In this document: positions 1 through 9,488 of the stretch, piece by piece | How the letters are laid out: each line of letters starts with the position of its first letter | How positions within the stretch are numbered: position 1 is the first letter of the stretch | DNA from: a bacterium 1XD42-54 | Lineage (GTDB): Bacteria > Bacillota > Clostridia > Lachnospirales > Lachnospiraceae | Length of the DNA stretch: 64,000 bases | Direction of reading: 5' to 3' | Assembly (NCBI GenBank): GCA_003612585.1 | Contig: RAZH01000003.1 | Coordinates: 164,968-228,967 of the forward strand | Notes under the pieces: generated by a model | The model's database searches: none | What the model saw: only the letters and a program-made list of their open reading frames with translations | Told to the model about the DNA's origin: nothing | Program-made: the position numbers and the translations under genes

Positions 1-2
1 AG

Positions 3-662
3 CGGCTCGGACTTGTCAAAAAAGGCTGTTATGCGATTGCCTATAACGGCTCCCAGATCTACGATATCTATCATAAAAAAACTATATATGGAAGAACGCT
101 TTCCCGCGAGCTTGCCGCGCCAATCTTTGCGGAAGCTGCGAAACGCCAGCTTTATATCCAAACCTATAACGCCTCACATATTTTAACGGAGCACGACGGT
201 CCGGAACTACAGCATTATACAAAAACAATTTTGATTCCATACCATATTATAGAAAACATCAGCGATGCTCTGACAGAAGATCCCTATAAGTTAATCGCCA
301 TAGATCTGAATAACCACCAAAAGCTTCTCGATTTTCAAAAAGAGGTGCTTTCCAAATACGAAGGAACGCTGGACACCTTCTTTTCTGATGATGCTTTTCT
401 CGAGATAGTACCCACTGGGATATCCAAGGGTTTTGCCGTTCGCTGGATGTGTGATTATCTCGGAATTCCATTGGAGAATTCAGTTGCTGCCGGCGATGCA
501 CAAAACGATATCTCTATGATCGAAGCCGCCTGTGTAGGCGCTGTCATGTGCAATGCCTTCCCTGGTATTGCGGAGCATGGGAATTACATTACAAAAGCAG
601 ACAACAACCATGACGGTGTAGCAGAAATCATTCACCGCTTTATTTTAAAAGACACGCATTAA
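3..662 (+). CDS. HAD-superfamily (Cof-type) hydrolase, 5' truncated by window edge
   Basis: Frame 3 is open from the window start (RLGLVKKGCYAIAYNGSQIYDIY) into the listed ORF; contains KGFAVRWMCDYLGI and AAGDAQNDISMIEAACVGAVMCNA typical of Cof-type HAD phosphatases. Confidence 0.85.
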   Translation, partial: RLGLVKKGCYAIAYNGSQIYDIYHKKTIYGRTLSRELAAPIFAEAAKRQLYIQTYNASHILTEHDGPELQHYTKTILIPYHIIENISDALTEDPYKLIAIDLNNHQKLLDFQKEVLSKYEGTLDTFFSDDAFLEIVPTGISKGFAVRWMCDYLGIPLENSVAAGDAQNDISMIEAACVGAVMCNAFPGIAEHGNYITKADNNHDGVAEIIHRFILKDTH

Positions 663-706
663 AAAAGAGCTACCGCATACTTCGATTTGTGCGGTAGCTC
701 TTTTTT
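661..706. terminator. Rho-independent terminator (bidirectional-looking)
   Basis: aaaaaagagctaccgca...tgcggtagctctttttt hairpin directly after the HAD stop codon. Confidence 0.85.
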
Positions 707-790
707 CTACGCTAGCATCATCTGAGAATCTTCTCTATTAATGTCGCTTCGATTAATAAGTCTTTCTTCTAATAATGAGTTTTTCTTCTA

Positions 791-3700
791 TTAACGAGCC
801 TTTCTTCTCTTCAGGAATACAACCAGAAGAATGATAAACAACAGACAGGAAACTGCTGCAATCGCAACTACGATTCCGATTGGCGTCTCGTCGCCAGTCG
901 CAACACCTGCTGCCTTCGGAATTACTTTAAAAGTAACAGATTTTGTATCTGTTGTGCCATCAGCTGCCCAGTTGCTTCCATCAAAGATTTCTTTGTTGTA
1001 AGTCACCTTTAATGTATATTCCCCTGTCGCTTTAATCGTCATAGAAGTCGTATACGGAGAACCATCCCATGATCCCGTTACATTGCCGATCTGATAACCG
1101 CTCGGACGATAACGGTAATCACCCGGGTTCGGATTTGTATTTCCCATACCTGCACCGGAAGCTGTAAACTTGATGGATGCGCCGGTATAGTATTCACCGC
1201 CTGCCACAAGTTCCAGGATCTGATTGTTGTCCGGGGACGGACCATCCTTATACGTTGCCTTTGCTGTTACGTCACTTGCCGGCATCTCAAACGTGGTTTT
1301 CCATCTGGATGCATTTTCAAATTCAACATTACCGCTCGTGGCAACCCACTTATCAAACTCTTTACCACTTGCCGGATAATTGGAGCTGACCGTAGCCTTA
1401 TCTCCCATGTAGAAATATTTCTGGCTTCCGGTTCCATTTTCAACCGTCAGACGGTACTCTTTATATTTGTAATTTGCACTTACTGTAACGTCTGCCATCG
1501 GCATTGCAAAGGTTGTGGTTGCACTTGAAGCATTCGCCAGAGTCGCATTTCCGGAATCTACTTTCCAGTAATCAAATTCCATGCCCTTCGGCGCTTTGTC
1601 TGCGGTAATCGTAACATTGGTGCCACTGACTGCAGTCGTATAATTTGCAGAACCGTCATTGACTTTCACGTTATACTGAATTCCCTCATACTGTGCCTGG
1701 AAATTCAAGCTCTGGTTAATCGAAGCCAGGGTAAGTGACGAACTCTTCGCATCAAGTCCAAGCACAGCCGGATCAATCTCGGTTCCCTGTGCATCCCGGA
1801 TTATCCATCCTGTAAATGCCTGACCTGCCGGATTCGGATTTGCATTAATCAAAACTTCTTTATTAGCCTTTACAATATACTTGCTCGGATCTGCAGGATC
1901 ATGCTGAGACTCCTCGCTTACCAGTGTACCATTTGCCACCAATACGGTATAAGTAATATCTGAATATGTCGCGGTAATTGTCACCGGTCCACCCGGCATA
2001 TTAAATGTTGCCTTTGTACCAGTTGTTGTAAACTCCACATCCTTAATACCATTTGCACCGTCATCCCACTGTGCAACCCAGCCTGCAAACTGTTTTCCTG
2101 CCGGAACAGTACTTGCATCAAGCTCGATCTCCACAGCTGTGCCAACCGCATAAACACCTGTGTCTGATACCGGCGAAACTACTTTTCCGCCCGTTATTGT
2201 AATCGTGGTACTTGGCGCCGGGTCCGCATACTCTGCTTTAACGACTACGCCTTCCTCCGGCATGATAAAGGTAGCTGTCGTCTGGTTCGGGTCTGACATC
2301 TGAACATCTGCGCTGCTCGTCTCCCAGTTCTGGAATTCCAATCCTTCTTCGCCTTCAGCCTGAACAGTAACGGTATCTCCAGCTTTATAAAAACCGCTTC
2401 CCGTTCCGTTTTCAACGACAACTTCATATGTCTCATCATCAAGCTGCGGTGTCTCAGTAACAGCTTCTGTTTCCGTCTCAGTTGACTGTGTTTCCGGGCT
2501 TACTGTCTGTGCTTCTGTCTCAGGTGCCTGTGTTTCCGGGCTTACCGTCTGTTCTTCTGTCTCAGGTGCCTGTGTCTCCGGACTTACCGTCTGTGCTTCT
2601 GTCTCAGGTGCCTGTGTCTCCGGACTTACTGTCTGCTCCTCTGTCTCAGGTGCCTGCGTCTCCGGGCTTACTGTCTGCTCCTCTGTCTCAGGTGCCTGCG
2701 TCTCCGGAATTGCTGTCTGCTCTTCTGTTTCAGAACTTTCCGTCTCAGATACTTTAGTTGCATATGTGGCAGAAACAGTCACATCATTCTTTGGCATAAT
2801 AAATGTTGTCGTCTCTGACATAGGGTTCGTAAAAATGGAATCATTCCCGTCACCTGAGATCCAGCCTGTAAACTCCTGACCTTCCTCAGCTGCATTCGCT
2901 GTAACAGACACTTCTGTACCCTCTGTAAACCTGAGTGTACCGATTTCATCTCTCACGCCTGTTGTCTCATCATCCACTGAACCATTATTCACCATCACTG
3001 CATAATAGTCTACTGCTGCCGATGTCTCCGGTTCTGTTTCTGTCGCTGCTTCTGTCTGATCTGTATACGTATCAACCGGTGTATCTGCTCCAAGTGTAAT
3101 ATTCGGGTCCGTCCACTCATTCGCTGCCCCTATAGGCTCTCCTACAGGTGCTTCCGTTGCTGCCTCTGTCGGCTCTTCCACTGGCGCTTCTGTCGACACT
3201 TCGACCGGTGCTTCTGTCGGCTCTTCCACCGGTGCTTCTGTTGGCGCCTCTGTCGGCTCTTCTACTGAAACAGCTCCATAAGTCGCGGTAACTGTAGTCT
3301 TATGTTCCGGCATAGTGATCGTTGTCTCAGCGCTGGAAGCATCCGCAAAAGATACGTCCTCTGAAATCCAGCCTGTAAAGACCATGCCTTCTTCCGGTTC
3401 TGCCGCCTTGATTCTAATGATGTCATCTTTCTCATAGCATGCCACATCTTTGGAATCTGTGTCTTTATGATATTTGGATTCATCCGTGCCGTCGTCAAGG
3501 GCTGCAGTACCATTTTCCACTACCAGTACGTACCCTGCTTCTGTCAGTACAATCTCCGTATCTGACACAGACGCACTGTAAACGATTCCGCTGTCTGTAT
3601 TTGTCCAGCTGCCCGGATTCTCCGCTGATACATCGATTCCGTCCATCATCACAGGAAGCCATGCATTGACCAGCGAATCTTCCGGGAATAAAAGCTTCCC

Positions 3701-3811
3701 ATCCACTTCAGCCGCCTCAATCTGTACCTCCGCCAGCGCCTGCGATACCGGCAGGCATACCAGCAGACATGCCAGCATAACGCCTATGAAACCTTTTTGT
3801 CTTTTCTTCAT
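791..3811 (-). CDS. Large cell-surface protein with tandem InlB-B-type (Listeria-Bacteroides) repeats, PT/ET-rich linkers and C-terminal membrane anchor
   Basis: Start chosen at MKKRQKGFIGVMLACLLVCLPVSQALA (signal peptide). Repeated YxVxVxNG...F.GWxxxx....TTxTMPxxxVTVxATY modules; C-term GDETPIGIVVAIAAVSCLLFIILLVVFLKRRKAR. Confidence 0.8.
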   Translation of the reverse strand: MKKRQKGFIGVMLACLLVCLPVSQALAEVQIEAAEVDGKLLFPEDSLVNAWLPVMMDGIDVSAENPGSWTNTDSGIVYSASVSDTEIVLTEAGYVLVVENGTAALDDGTDESKYHKDTDSKDVACYEKDDIIRIKAAEPEEGMVFTGWISEDVSFADASSAETTITMPEHKTTVTATYGAVSVEEPTEAPTEAPVEEPTEAPVEVSTEAPVEEPTEAATEAPVGEPIGAANEWTDPNITLGADTPVDTYTDQTEAATETEPETSAAVDYYAVMVNNGSVDDETTGVRDEIGTLRFTEGTEVSVTANAAEEGQEFTGWISGDGNDSIFTNPMSETTTFIMPKNDVTVSATYATKVSETESSETEEQTAIPETQAPETEEQTVSPETQAPETEEQTVSPETQAPETEAQTVSPETQAPETEEQTVSPETQAPETEAQTVSPETQSTETETEAVTETPQLDDETYEVVVENGTGSGFYKAGDTVTVQAEGEEGLEFQNWETSSADVQMSDPNQTTATFIMPEEGVVVKAEYADPAPSTTITITGGKVVSPVSDTGVYAVGTAVEIELDASTVPAGKQFAGWVAQWDDGANGIKDVEFTTTGTKATFNMPGGPVTITATYSDITYTVLVANGTLVSEESQHDPADPSKYIVKANKEVLINANPNPAGQAFTGWIIRDAQGTEIDPAVLGLDAKSSSLTLASINQSLNFQAQYEGIQYNVKVNDGSANYTTAVSGTNVTITADKAPKGMEFDYWKVDSGNATLANASSATTTFAMPMADVTVSANYKYKEYRLTVENGTGSQKYFYMGDKATVSSNYPASGKEFDKWVATSGNVEFENASRWKTTFEMPASDVTAKATYKDGPSPDNNQILELVAGGEYYTGASIKFTASGAGMGNTNPNPGDYRYRPSGYQIGNVTGSWDGSPYTTSMTIKATGEYTLKVTYNKEIFDGSNWAADGTTDTKSVTFKVIPKAAGVATGDETPIGIVVAIAAVSCLLFIILLVVFLKRRKAR
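2487..2741 (-). repeat. About six tandem 42-bp units encoding (SPETQAPETEEQTV)n
   Basis: Repeating 'tgtctccggacttactgtctgctcctctgtctcaggtgcc' units with minor substitutions. Confidence 0.9.
3130..3262 (-). repeat. Proline/threonine-rich repeat encoding EAPTEAPVEEPTEAPVEVSTEAP
   Basis: Tandem near-identical codon blocks in the surface-protein ORF. Confidence 0.75.
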
Positions 3812-4032
3812 AATTACCCTTCCTCCCGTCTCCCTTTTCAAATATTTGTTTCGTCGCAGATGTCTGTATTTTTATCATCTGTGCACGTGAACGTTTTGGA
3901 TATCGTGATTATAGCACAGGCGGAAATAAAAGCAAAGGATGGTTTCCCGTATGTTTTCTTAAGACTTTTCTAAGAACCTCATTCCGCCGCATGTTCTATC
4001 ACATTTCCTTCAAAATTCACGATTTTTAAGTC

Positions 4033-4093
4033 AAAAAGAACCCCGCATAAAATATTCTTCCCCTGAAAAAATACCTTAAGCGGGATTCTTTTT
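4033..4093 (-). terminator. Rho-independent terminator downstream of rnpB
   Basis: Minus strand aaaagaatcccgct...gcggggttctttttg hairpin with U-run. Confidence 0.65.
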
Positions 4094-4096
4094 ATA

Positions 4097-4475
4097 AGCA
4101 GGACGATAAGCCGGGTTATGTCGTGAATGGTCATCTATCCAGACCTGCCGTTGCCGGCAGGTTCCAGCAACCTACCTGAAGCTGACGGGCCGCCATATGC
4201 TTCGTTTCGGTCTTGCTTCGGATGGGGTTTACATATGCCCCTCCCGTTACCGGGAGGGCGGTAGTCTCTTACACTGCCCTTCCACCCTTACCGGAGCCGC
4301 TTGCATGTTCCGTAAAACAGAATCCACAGCACTGCACCGGCGGTTCATTTCTGTTGCACTATCCTTAGAGTCGCCTCCACCGGACGTTATCCGGCATCCC
4401 TGCCCTGTGAAGCCCGGACTTTCCTCGTCTGGCACCTTTCGGCCTGCCAGCCGCGACCATTTATCCTACTTACAG
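4097..4475 (-). ncRNA. rnpB: RNase P RNA (bacterial)
   Basis: Minus strand contains GAGGAAAGTCCGGGCTTCACAGGGCAG, GGAGGCGACTCTAAGGATAGTGCAACAGAAA and 3' ACATAACCCGGCTTATCG, hallmark conserved regions of RNase P RNA. Confidence 0.95.
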
Positions 4476-4537
4476 TGGCATTCTACCACATCTTTTTTTA
4501 CTTTGCAAACTTTTCTATCGTGAAATATGTCACTCTT

Positions 4538-4909
4538 TTATCTCTGTATGCATGCAACAGCTGCTTCCCACTCTTTCTCTTTAAAACCTACCAGTACACA
4601 ATCCTGCGTAACCAGAATCGGGCGTTTCACTAACATCCCGTCCGTAGCCAGCAAATCCAGTTTTTCATCATCCGTCATGGACGGGAGGCGGTCCTTCAAC
4701 TTCATTTCTTTATACAAAATCCCGCTCGTATTAAAAAAACGTTTCAGTTCCAGACCACTTTTTTCATACCAGGCAGCAAGCTCCTCCTTGGATGGATTTT
4801 CCTGTTTGATATCCCTCAAATCATATGGTACCTTCTGTTCCTTCAACCAGTTTTCTGCTTTTTTACAGGTGCTACATTTCGGATAACATACAAATAAATT
4901 CATTTTCAC
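4538..4909 (-). CDS. ArsC/Spx-family protein
   Basis: CYPKCSTCKKAENWLKEQKVPYDLRDIKQENPSKEEL; ...RPILVTQDCVLVGFKE. Confidence 0.85.
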   Translation of the reverse strand: MKMNLFVCYPKCSTCKKAENWLKEQKVPYDLRDIKQENPSKEELAAWYEKSGLELKRFFNTSGILYKEMKLKDRLPSMTDDEKLDLLATDGMLVKRPILVTQDCVLVGFKEKEWEAAVACIQR

Positions 4910-4921
4910 ATTTGTCCTTTC

Positions 4922-6592
4922 TTACAGATCAAAACATCCTCCGCCTATAAACTCCCGAATCAGTGAATTATTCGGTATACTGTCGCTCGGTATCGGCAAA
5001 AAATAATCCAGAAATTTCAGCAGTCGTTTCGCTTCCTCATATTCTTTTTCCTCCGGGCTCACAGAAAACAGCAGCGGTTCCGCATACTGTTTTAAAACTG
5101 CCAGTTCATAAATCAAAGCTGAATTAAACATAATATCAGCCTCTTCCTGATACGGAAAAATATAGTTTTCTTCACCGCGGCGCACAGATGGCCACATTTC
5201 TATGGTTCGCCTTGCATCCGCTCCTCTTGTTCTTGCATCGCGCACAATCCGTCGCAGCAGCCTGCCGTCTGTCGTTGGGATGCGATTGTGCTCGTCAATG
5301 TTCAGCTGAGTGAGGGCACTGATATATATTTTAAATTTACTCGCTTTCGGCAGACGGTTTGTTAACCGGTCATTCAGACAGTGTATTCCCTCAATCAGCA
5401 AGATGTCGTTTTTCCCCAGTTTTTTATACTTTCCTTTATACTCCCGCTTTCCTGTTTTGAAATTAAAGCTTGGGAGCTCTACCGTCTTTCCTGCCAGCAG
5501 ATCTTCCATATCCTGATTCAGCTGCAAAATATCAATTGCTTCCAAACGCTCAAAATCCGGCTTGCCCTCTTCATCAAGCGGTGTCTTTTCCCTGTTTACA
5601 AAATAATCATCCGCTGCAATCGGATGCGGATGTAAACCATATACGGAGAGCTGCGTGGAAAGGCGGTGGGAAAAAGTTGTTTTTCCTGAAGAAGACGGCC
5701 CGGCAATCAATACGATCTTTTTTTCCGGAGAAGCCGCAATCTGAGCTGCCATCTCCGCAATCTTTTTCTCGTGATATGCCTCCTGAATCATAATCAAATC
5801 CTTGACCTTATTGTGCACAATATAATGGTTCAATGCACCGACTGTCGGAATTCCAAGCCGCGCTCCCCATTCCATGGATTCTTTCTGTACATGGAAAATC
5901 TTTAAGTCCGGTTTAAAAACAGGAAGCTTTTCCGGTTCATAACCGGACGGAAACAGCAGCACAAATCCGTCTAAAAACAGCTTCAGGTCAAAATGTTTCA
6001 GATAGGAGGTGTCCGGAAGCATATACCCATAAAAATAATCTTCAAACTTCTCCAGGCTGTAGAGATTAACCTTTGACGCCCGGCGATAGCGAAGCAGTTC
6101 GCTCTTATCATACATCCGGTACTCATTGAATTTCCGACGGGCCTCATATGTATTCTCCGTCTTTTTTTCAATTGGAAGCGCTGCTTTTGCGAGCTCCTGC
6201 ATGCTGTTTTTTACCTGGTCGAGAAATTCCTGCGTAAGCTTTACTTTTCCCTGCATCGTGCAGTAATAGCCGCCGTTTACTGCAAAATGAACGCCTACGC
6301 GATCAATCAGACTGTTATCACCAACCGTATGATAGATCGCTTTCAACATCATCAGAACCAGACTTCTCGCATACGTACTGTGCCCTGCCTTACTCTCCGT
6401 GGTTAAAAATTCCAGATGACATCCATCCGGCACTGTCTTGTGAAGCTCCCGAAGCCTGCCGTCACATCGTGCAAGTACAATCGGATATTTTTTATCCCTC
6501 TGATGCTGCCGAGCAATATCCAGATAACATACGCCATCTTCATAAACTTCCTGCACGTTATTTATCCAAACGGTAATTTTGCCGTTCTCCAT
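4922..6592 (-). CDS. Nucleoside (uridine) kinase-like protein with TGS/threonyl-tRNA-synthetase-like N-terminus
   Basis: P-loop IVLIAGPSSSGKTTFSHRLSTQL, DDYFVNREKTPLDEEGKPDFERLEAID; start at MENGKITVW. Confidence 0.85.
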   Translation of the reverse strand: MENGKITVWINNVQEVYEDGVCYLDIARQHQRDKKYPIVLARCDGRLRELHKTVPDGCHLEFLTTESKAGHSTYARSLVLMMLKAIYHTVGDNSLIDRVGVHFAVNGGYYCTMQGKVKLTQEFLDQVKNSMQELAKAALPIEKKTENTYEARRKFNEYRMYDKSELLRYRRASKVNLYSLEKFEDYFYGYMLPDTSYLKHFDLKLFLDGFVLLFPSGYEPEKLPVFKPDLKIFHVQKESMEWGARLGIPTVGALNHYIVHNKVKDLIMIQEAYHEKKIAEMAAQIAASPEKKIVLIAGPSSSGKTTFSHRLSTQLSVYGLHPHPIAADDYFVNREKTPLDEEGKPDFERLEAIDILQLNQDMEDLLAGKTVELPSFNFKTGKREYKGKYKKLGKNDILLIEGIHCLNDRLTNRLPKASKFKIYISALTQLNIDEHNRIPTTDGRLLRRIVRDARTRGADARRTIEMWPSVRRGEENYIFPYQEEADIMFNSALIYELAVLKQYAEPLLFSVSPEEKEYEEAKRLLKFLDYFLPIPSDSIPNNSLIREFIGGGCFDL

Positions 6593-6623
6593 GATACTCC
6601 CCCTCTTCTCAACAAACAATCCG

Positions 6624-7409
6624 TCAAACTACGATAAATGGTTCTCTTTCTTTTACTTCTTTGATCTTCAGATCCGGAAATGCCTCCCGCAATTCTTGCG
6701 CCATCTCAGGAACAAAAATATGTTCAATACCATAATGTCCCGCATCAATAACCGCCATTCCCTGATCCACTGCATCGAGACCGTCGTGATGGCCGATGTC
6801 TCCAGTCACCAGAAGATCCGCATTCGCCGCCAGCGCCGAACCGATCATACTTTTCCCAGAACCCGGTGATACTGCGACGCGTTTGATATCTTTATCCGGA
6901 CTTCCGAACAGCCTTACAGATTTTAATCCGAACGCTTTTTTGACATATTCGCAGTACGCTCCTGCCGTCATCTTCCCGGAAGCAATTCCAACGCTGCCGA
7001 TTCCGTAAACGCTTCCGTCATCCCGGATTCCTGTTATTTCCAGAATCTGTGTCTTTTTTAATTTAAGCGCTTTTTCCGCCAGCTCCGTCATCTTCAGAAC
7101 GTCATAATTCGTATGTATTGCATAGTGTGCAATACCATTTTCCACCATGGCAAGAATTTTCCGCCCTTGAAAATTTCCATCTGTGATATTCCTGATTCCT
7201 GAAAGCAAAAGCGGGTGATGGGTTACCAGAAGATCTGCTTCCCAGGAAATACATTCCTGAATCACATGGTCTGTCGCATCCAGCGCTATCATTACTTTTT
7301 TAACCGTATGGGAACTCTTTCCAACCTGAAGCCCTGGATTATCCCAGTTCATCGCATAAATTGACGGATAACGCTCTGCAAGTCTGTCAATTATTTTTTC
7401 CATTTTCAT
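6624..7409 (-). CDS. Nif3-like dinuclear metal center protein
   Basis: WDNPGLQVGKSS, LLVTHHPLLLSGIRN, HYAIHTNYD, VTGDIGHHDGLDAVDQGMAVIDAGHYGIE. Confidence 0.9.
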   Translation of the reverse strand: MKMEKIIDRLAERYPSIYAMNWDNPGLQVGKSSHTVKKVMIALDATDHVIQECISWEADLLVTHHPLLLSGIRNITDGNFQGRKILAMVENGIAHYAIHTNYDVLKMTELAEKALKLKKTQILEITGIRDDGSVYGIGSVGIASGKMTAGAYCEYVKKAFGLKSVRLFGSPDKDIKRVAVSPGSGKSMIGSALAANADLLVTGDIGHHDGLDAVDQGMAVIDAGHYGIEHIFVPEMAQELREAFPDLKIKEVKEREPFIVV

Positions 7410-7552
7410 ATTTTATGTCTCCTTATTTGTGTCTCCTGTGTTTTCTTTTTGTGTCTCCTTTTTATGTCGCTTTATTTCCTGTAAATCCTCTGCAACACTT
7501 TCAATCAGGGAACCAGCTTCTCCTTCCATAAAAATGCTGTGCTCTTTTCCTC

Positions 7553-8275
7553 TTATAAACTGGTAGCTTCTGTGTAAAGTGCCAGCACTTCCTCAATCAA
7601 CTCCACGGTTTCTGCAACCTCCTGCCGCCTGCGGGAAGCCCCCTCTCCTGATTGCCCGGCAAGCGCATCCTGTATCCGCCGATTCATCTGTCTTTCGCCC
7701 AGCAGAAACTCCTTCAAAACCGGGTGGCGAGCCTTTATGAGCAACGGACCAAATCTCAGCTGTGCCTCTGTCAACGGCGATGCCAGAACGTCCGTCTTCT
7801 CTCTTCGCACAGCCCGCAACATAGGATAAAACTTCTGTTCCTCACAGAGCATCTCCTCACTGACAATCTGCCAGCCCTCCTTTTCAATATATGCACGGAC
7901 AGCTCGAATATCTGACTGCGGCTGTAAAATCAGCTCTCTGCAACCCACAAGCTTTTCCCTGCCTTCTTCTAAAATACGCACCATAAGCGGGCCTCCCATG
8001 CCCGCAATTACAATACTTTCAGCCTCCCCACAGCGCAATGCGGCCAGCCCGTCAGAAAGCCTCGTCTCAATGACTGCTTCCAGGCCCGCCTCCTGAATAT
8101 GTCTCTGTGCTTTTCCCAGCGGCCCTCTGTTCACATCCATGGCGAGCGCACAGGGAATCTTTTTATTTGACACGAGATAAATCGGTATGTACGCGTGGTC
8201 GGTCCCAATATCCGCAAGGATACTGCCGGAAGTTACCATACCGGCAACCGTCCTCAGCCTTTTTGAAATTTGCAT
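7553..8275 (-). CDS. trmK: tRNA (adenine-N1)-methyltransferase TrmK-like
   Basis: MQISKRLRTVAGMVTSGSILADIGTDHAYIPIYL, GMGGPLMVRILEEG; start after AAGGAGG. Confidence 0.85.
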   Translation of the reverse strand: MQISKRLRTVAGMVTSGSILADIGTDHAYIPIYLVSNKKIPCALAMDVNRGPLGKAQRHIQEAGLEAVIETRLSDGLAALRCGEAESIVIAGMGGPLMVRILEEGREKLVGCRELILQPQSDIRAVRAYIEKEGWQIVSEEMLCEEQKFYPMLRAVRREKTDVLASPLTEAQLRFGPLLIKARHPVLKEFLLGERQMNRRIQDALAGQSGEGASRRRQEVAETVELIEEVLALYTEATSL

Positions 8276-8324
8276 ATGATAACCTCCTTTTTTAACGAAA
8301 ACGTATCCTGTCACCAAATTATTT

Positions 8325-9419
8325 TTATTCAAGATAATCCCGCAGCTTCCGGCTTCTGCTCGGATGGCGGAGCTTTCTCAGTGCCTTTGCCTCAATCTGC
8401 CGGATTCGCTCTCTTGTCACGTTAAATTCCCGTCCAACCTCCTCCAATGTTCTCGCACGCCCGTCCTCCAGGCCAAAACGCAGACAAAGCACGCGCTGTT
8501 CGCGCTGCGTCAGCGTCGAAAGCACTTCCACAAGCTGCTCCCGCAAAACCGTATAAGTTGCGGCCTCCGAAGGCACAGGAAGCCGGTCATCCCGTATAAA
8601 ATCGCTCAGATGACTATCCTCTTCCTCCCCGACCGGTGTTTCCAGTGAAACCGGTTCCATAGCGATATTCAGAATCTCCTGTACTTTCTGTACCGGCATA
8701 TGAAGCCTGTCCGCAATCTCCTCCGGTCTCGGTTCCCTTCCAAGCTCCTGCACAAGAGTACGCGAAGTACGCACCACACGATTCATCGTTTCCACCATGT
8801 GAACAGGAATCCGTATCGTCCGTGCCTGATCTGCAATAGAACGGGTAATTGCCTGGCGAATCCACCAGGTTGCATACGTACTGAATTTAAAGCCTTTCTG
8901 ATAATCGAATTTTTCCACAGCTTTTATCAGGCCAAGATTCCCCTCCTGAATCAGATCAAGAAGCTGCATCCCCCGGCCCGCATATTTTTTTGCTATACTG
9001 ACTACCAGACGCAGATTCGCTTCTGCAAGCTTTTCTCTGGCTGCCTCATCCCCGTTGCTCATACGCTTTGCCAGAAGAAGCTCATCTTCTGAGGAAAGAA
9101 GCGGTATCTTACCGATCTCCTTCAAATACATCCGCATCGGATCGTCCATAGAAATTCCGTCTGATAATTCTGTTTCCGGCTCATCCGGAAGTTCTTCCTC
9201 TTCCATCAGCAAAACCGGCTCGTCCGCAGGCAGCTTCTGCCCGATACTGATCCCTTTCGCTTCAAGATAATCCAGGACATGCTCATATTCTCCGGCACCT
9301 AACGCCTGACCACTTAAAAAATCCTGAATCTCTTCATATTCCAGCACATTTTGCTGTCCTTTTGCCTTTTCTATCAGTTCGTCAAGTTTCTTTGGTAGGT
9401 CGATTATCTGTGTGCCCAT
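8325..9419 (-). CDS. rpoD: RNA polymerase primary sigma factor
   Basis: [80 protein letters not shown]. Confidence 0.97.
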   Translation of the reverse strand: MGTQIIDLPKKLDELIEKAKGQQNVLEYEEIQDFLSGQALGAGEYEHVLDYLEAKGISIGQKLPADEPVLLMEEEELPDEPETELSDGISMDDPMRMYLKEIGKIPLLSSEDELLLAKRMSNGDEAAREKLAEANLRLVVSIAKKYAGRGMQLLDLIQEGNLGLIKAVEKFDYQKGFKFSTYATWWIRQAITRSIADQARTIRIPVHMVETMNRVVRTSRTLVQELGREPRPEEIADRLHMPVQKVQEILNIAMEPVSLETPVGEEEDSHLSDFIRDDRLPVPSEAATYTVLREQLVEVLSTLTQREQRVLCLRFGLEDGRARTLEEVGREFNVTRERIRQIEAKALRKLRHPSRSRKLRDYLE

Positions 9420-9488
9420 CTGATTCCCGCCTTTCCGGTTTGTCCGGGTATTGCTTTTCGTTGATTACTTAGCTATAGTCTGTCCGTG

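Noticed and set aside
2482-2757. Plus-strand 91-aa ORF with repeats (VLLSQVPVFPGLPS)
   Set aside because: Antisense shadow of the 42-bp repeats in the surface protein gene; repeat periodicity explains the open frame
4197-4523. 108-aa plus-strand ORF and 62-aa minus-strand ORF (4247..4435)
   Set aside because: Both lie inside the RNase P RNA gene
8614-8865. Minus-strand 83-aa Gly/Cys-rich ORF ([25 protein letters not shown])
   Set aside because: Alternate frame inside rpoD; looked briefly like a Cys-rich peptide but has no RBS or context
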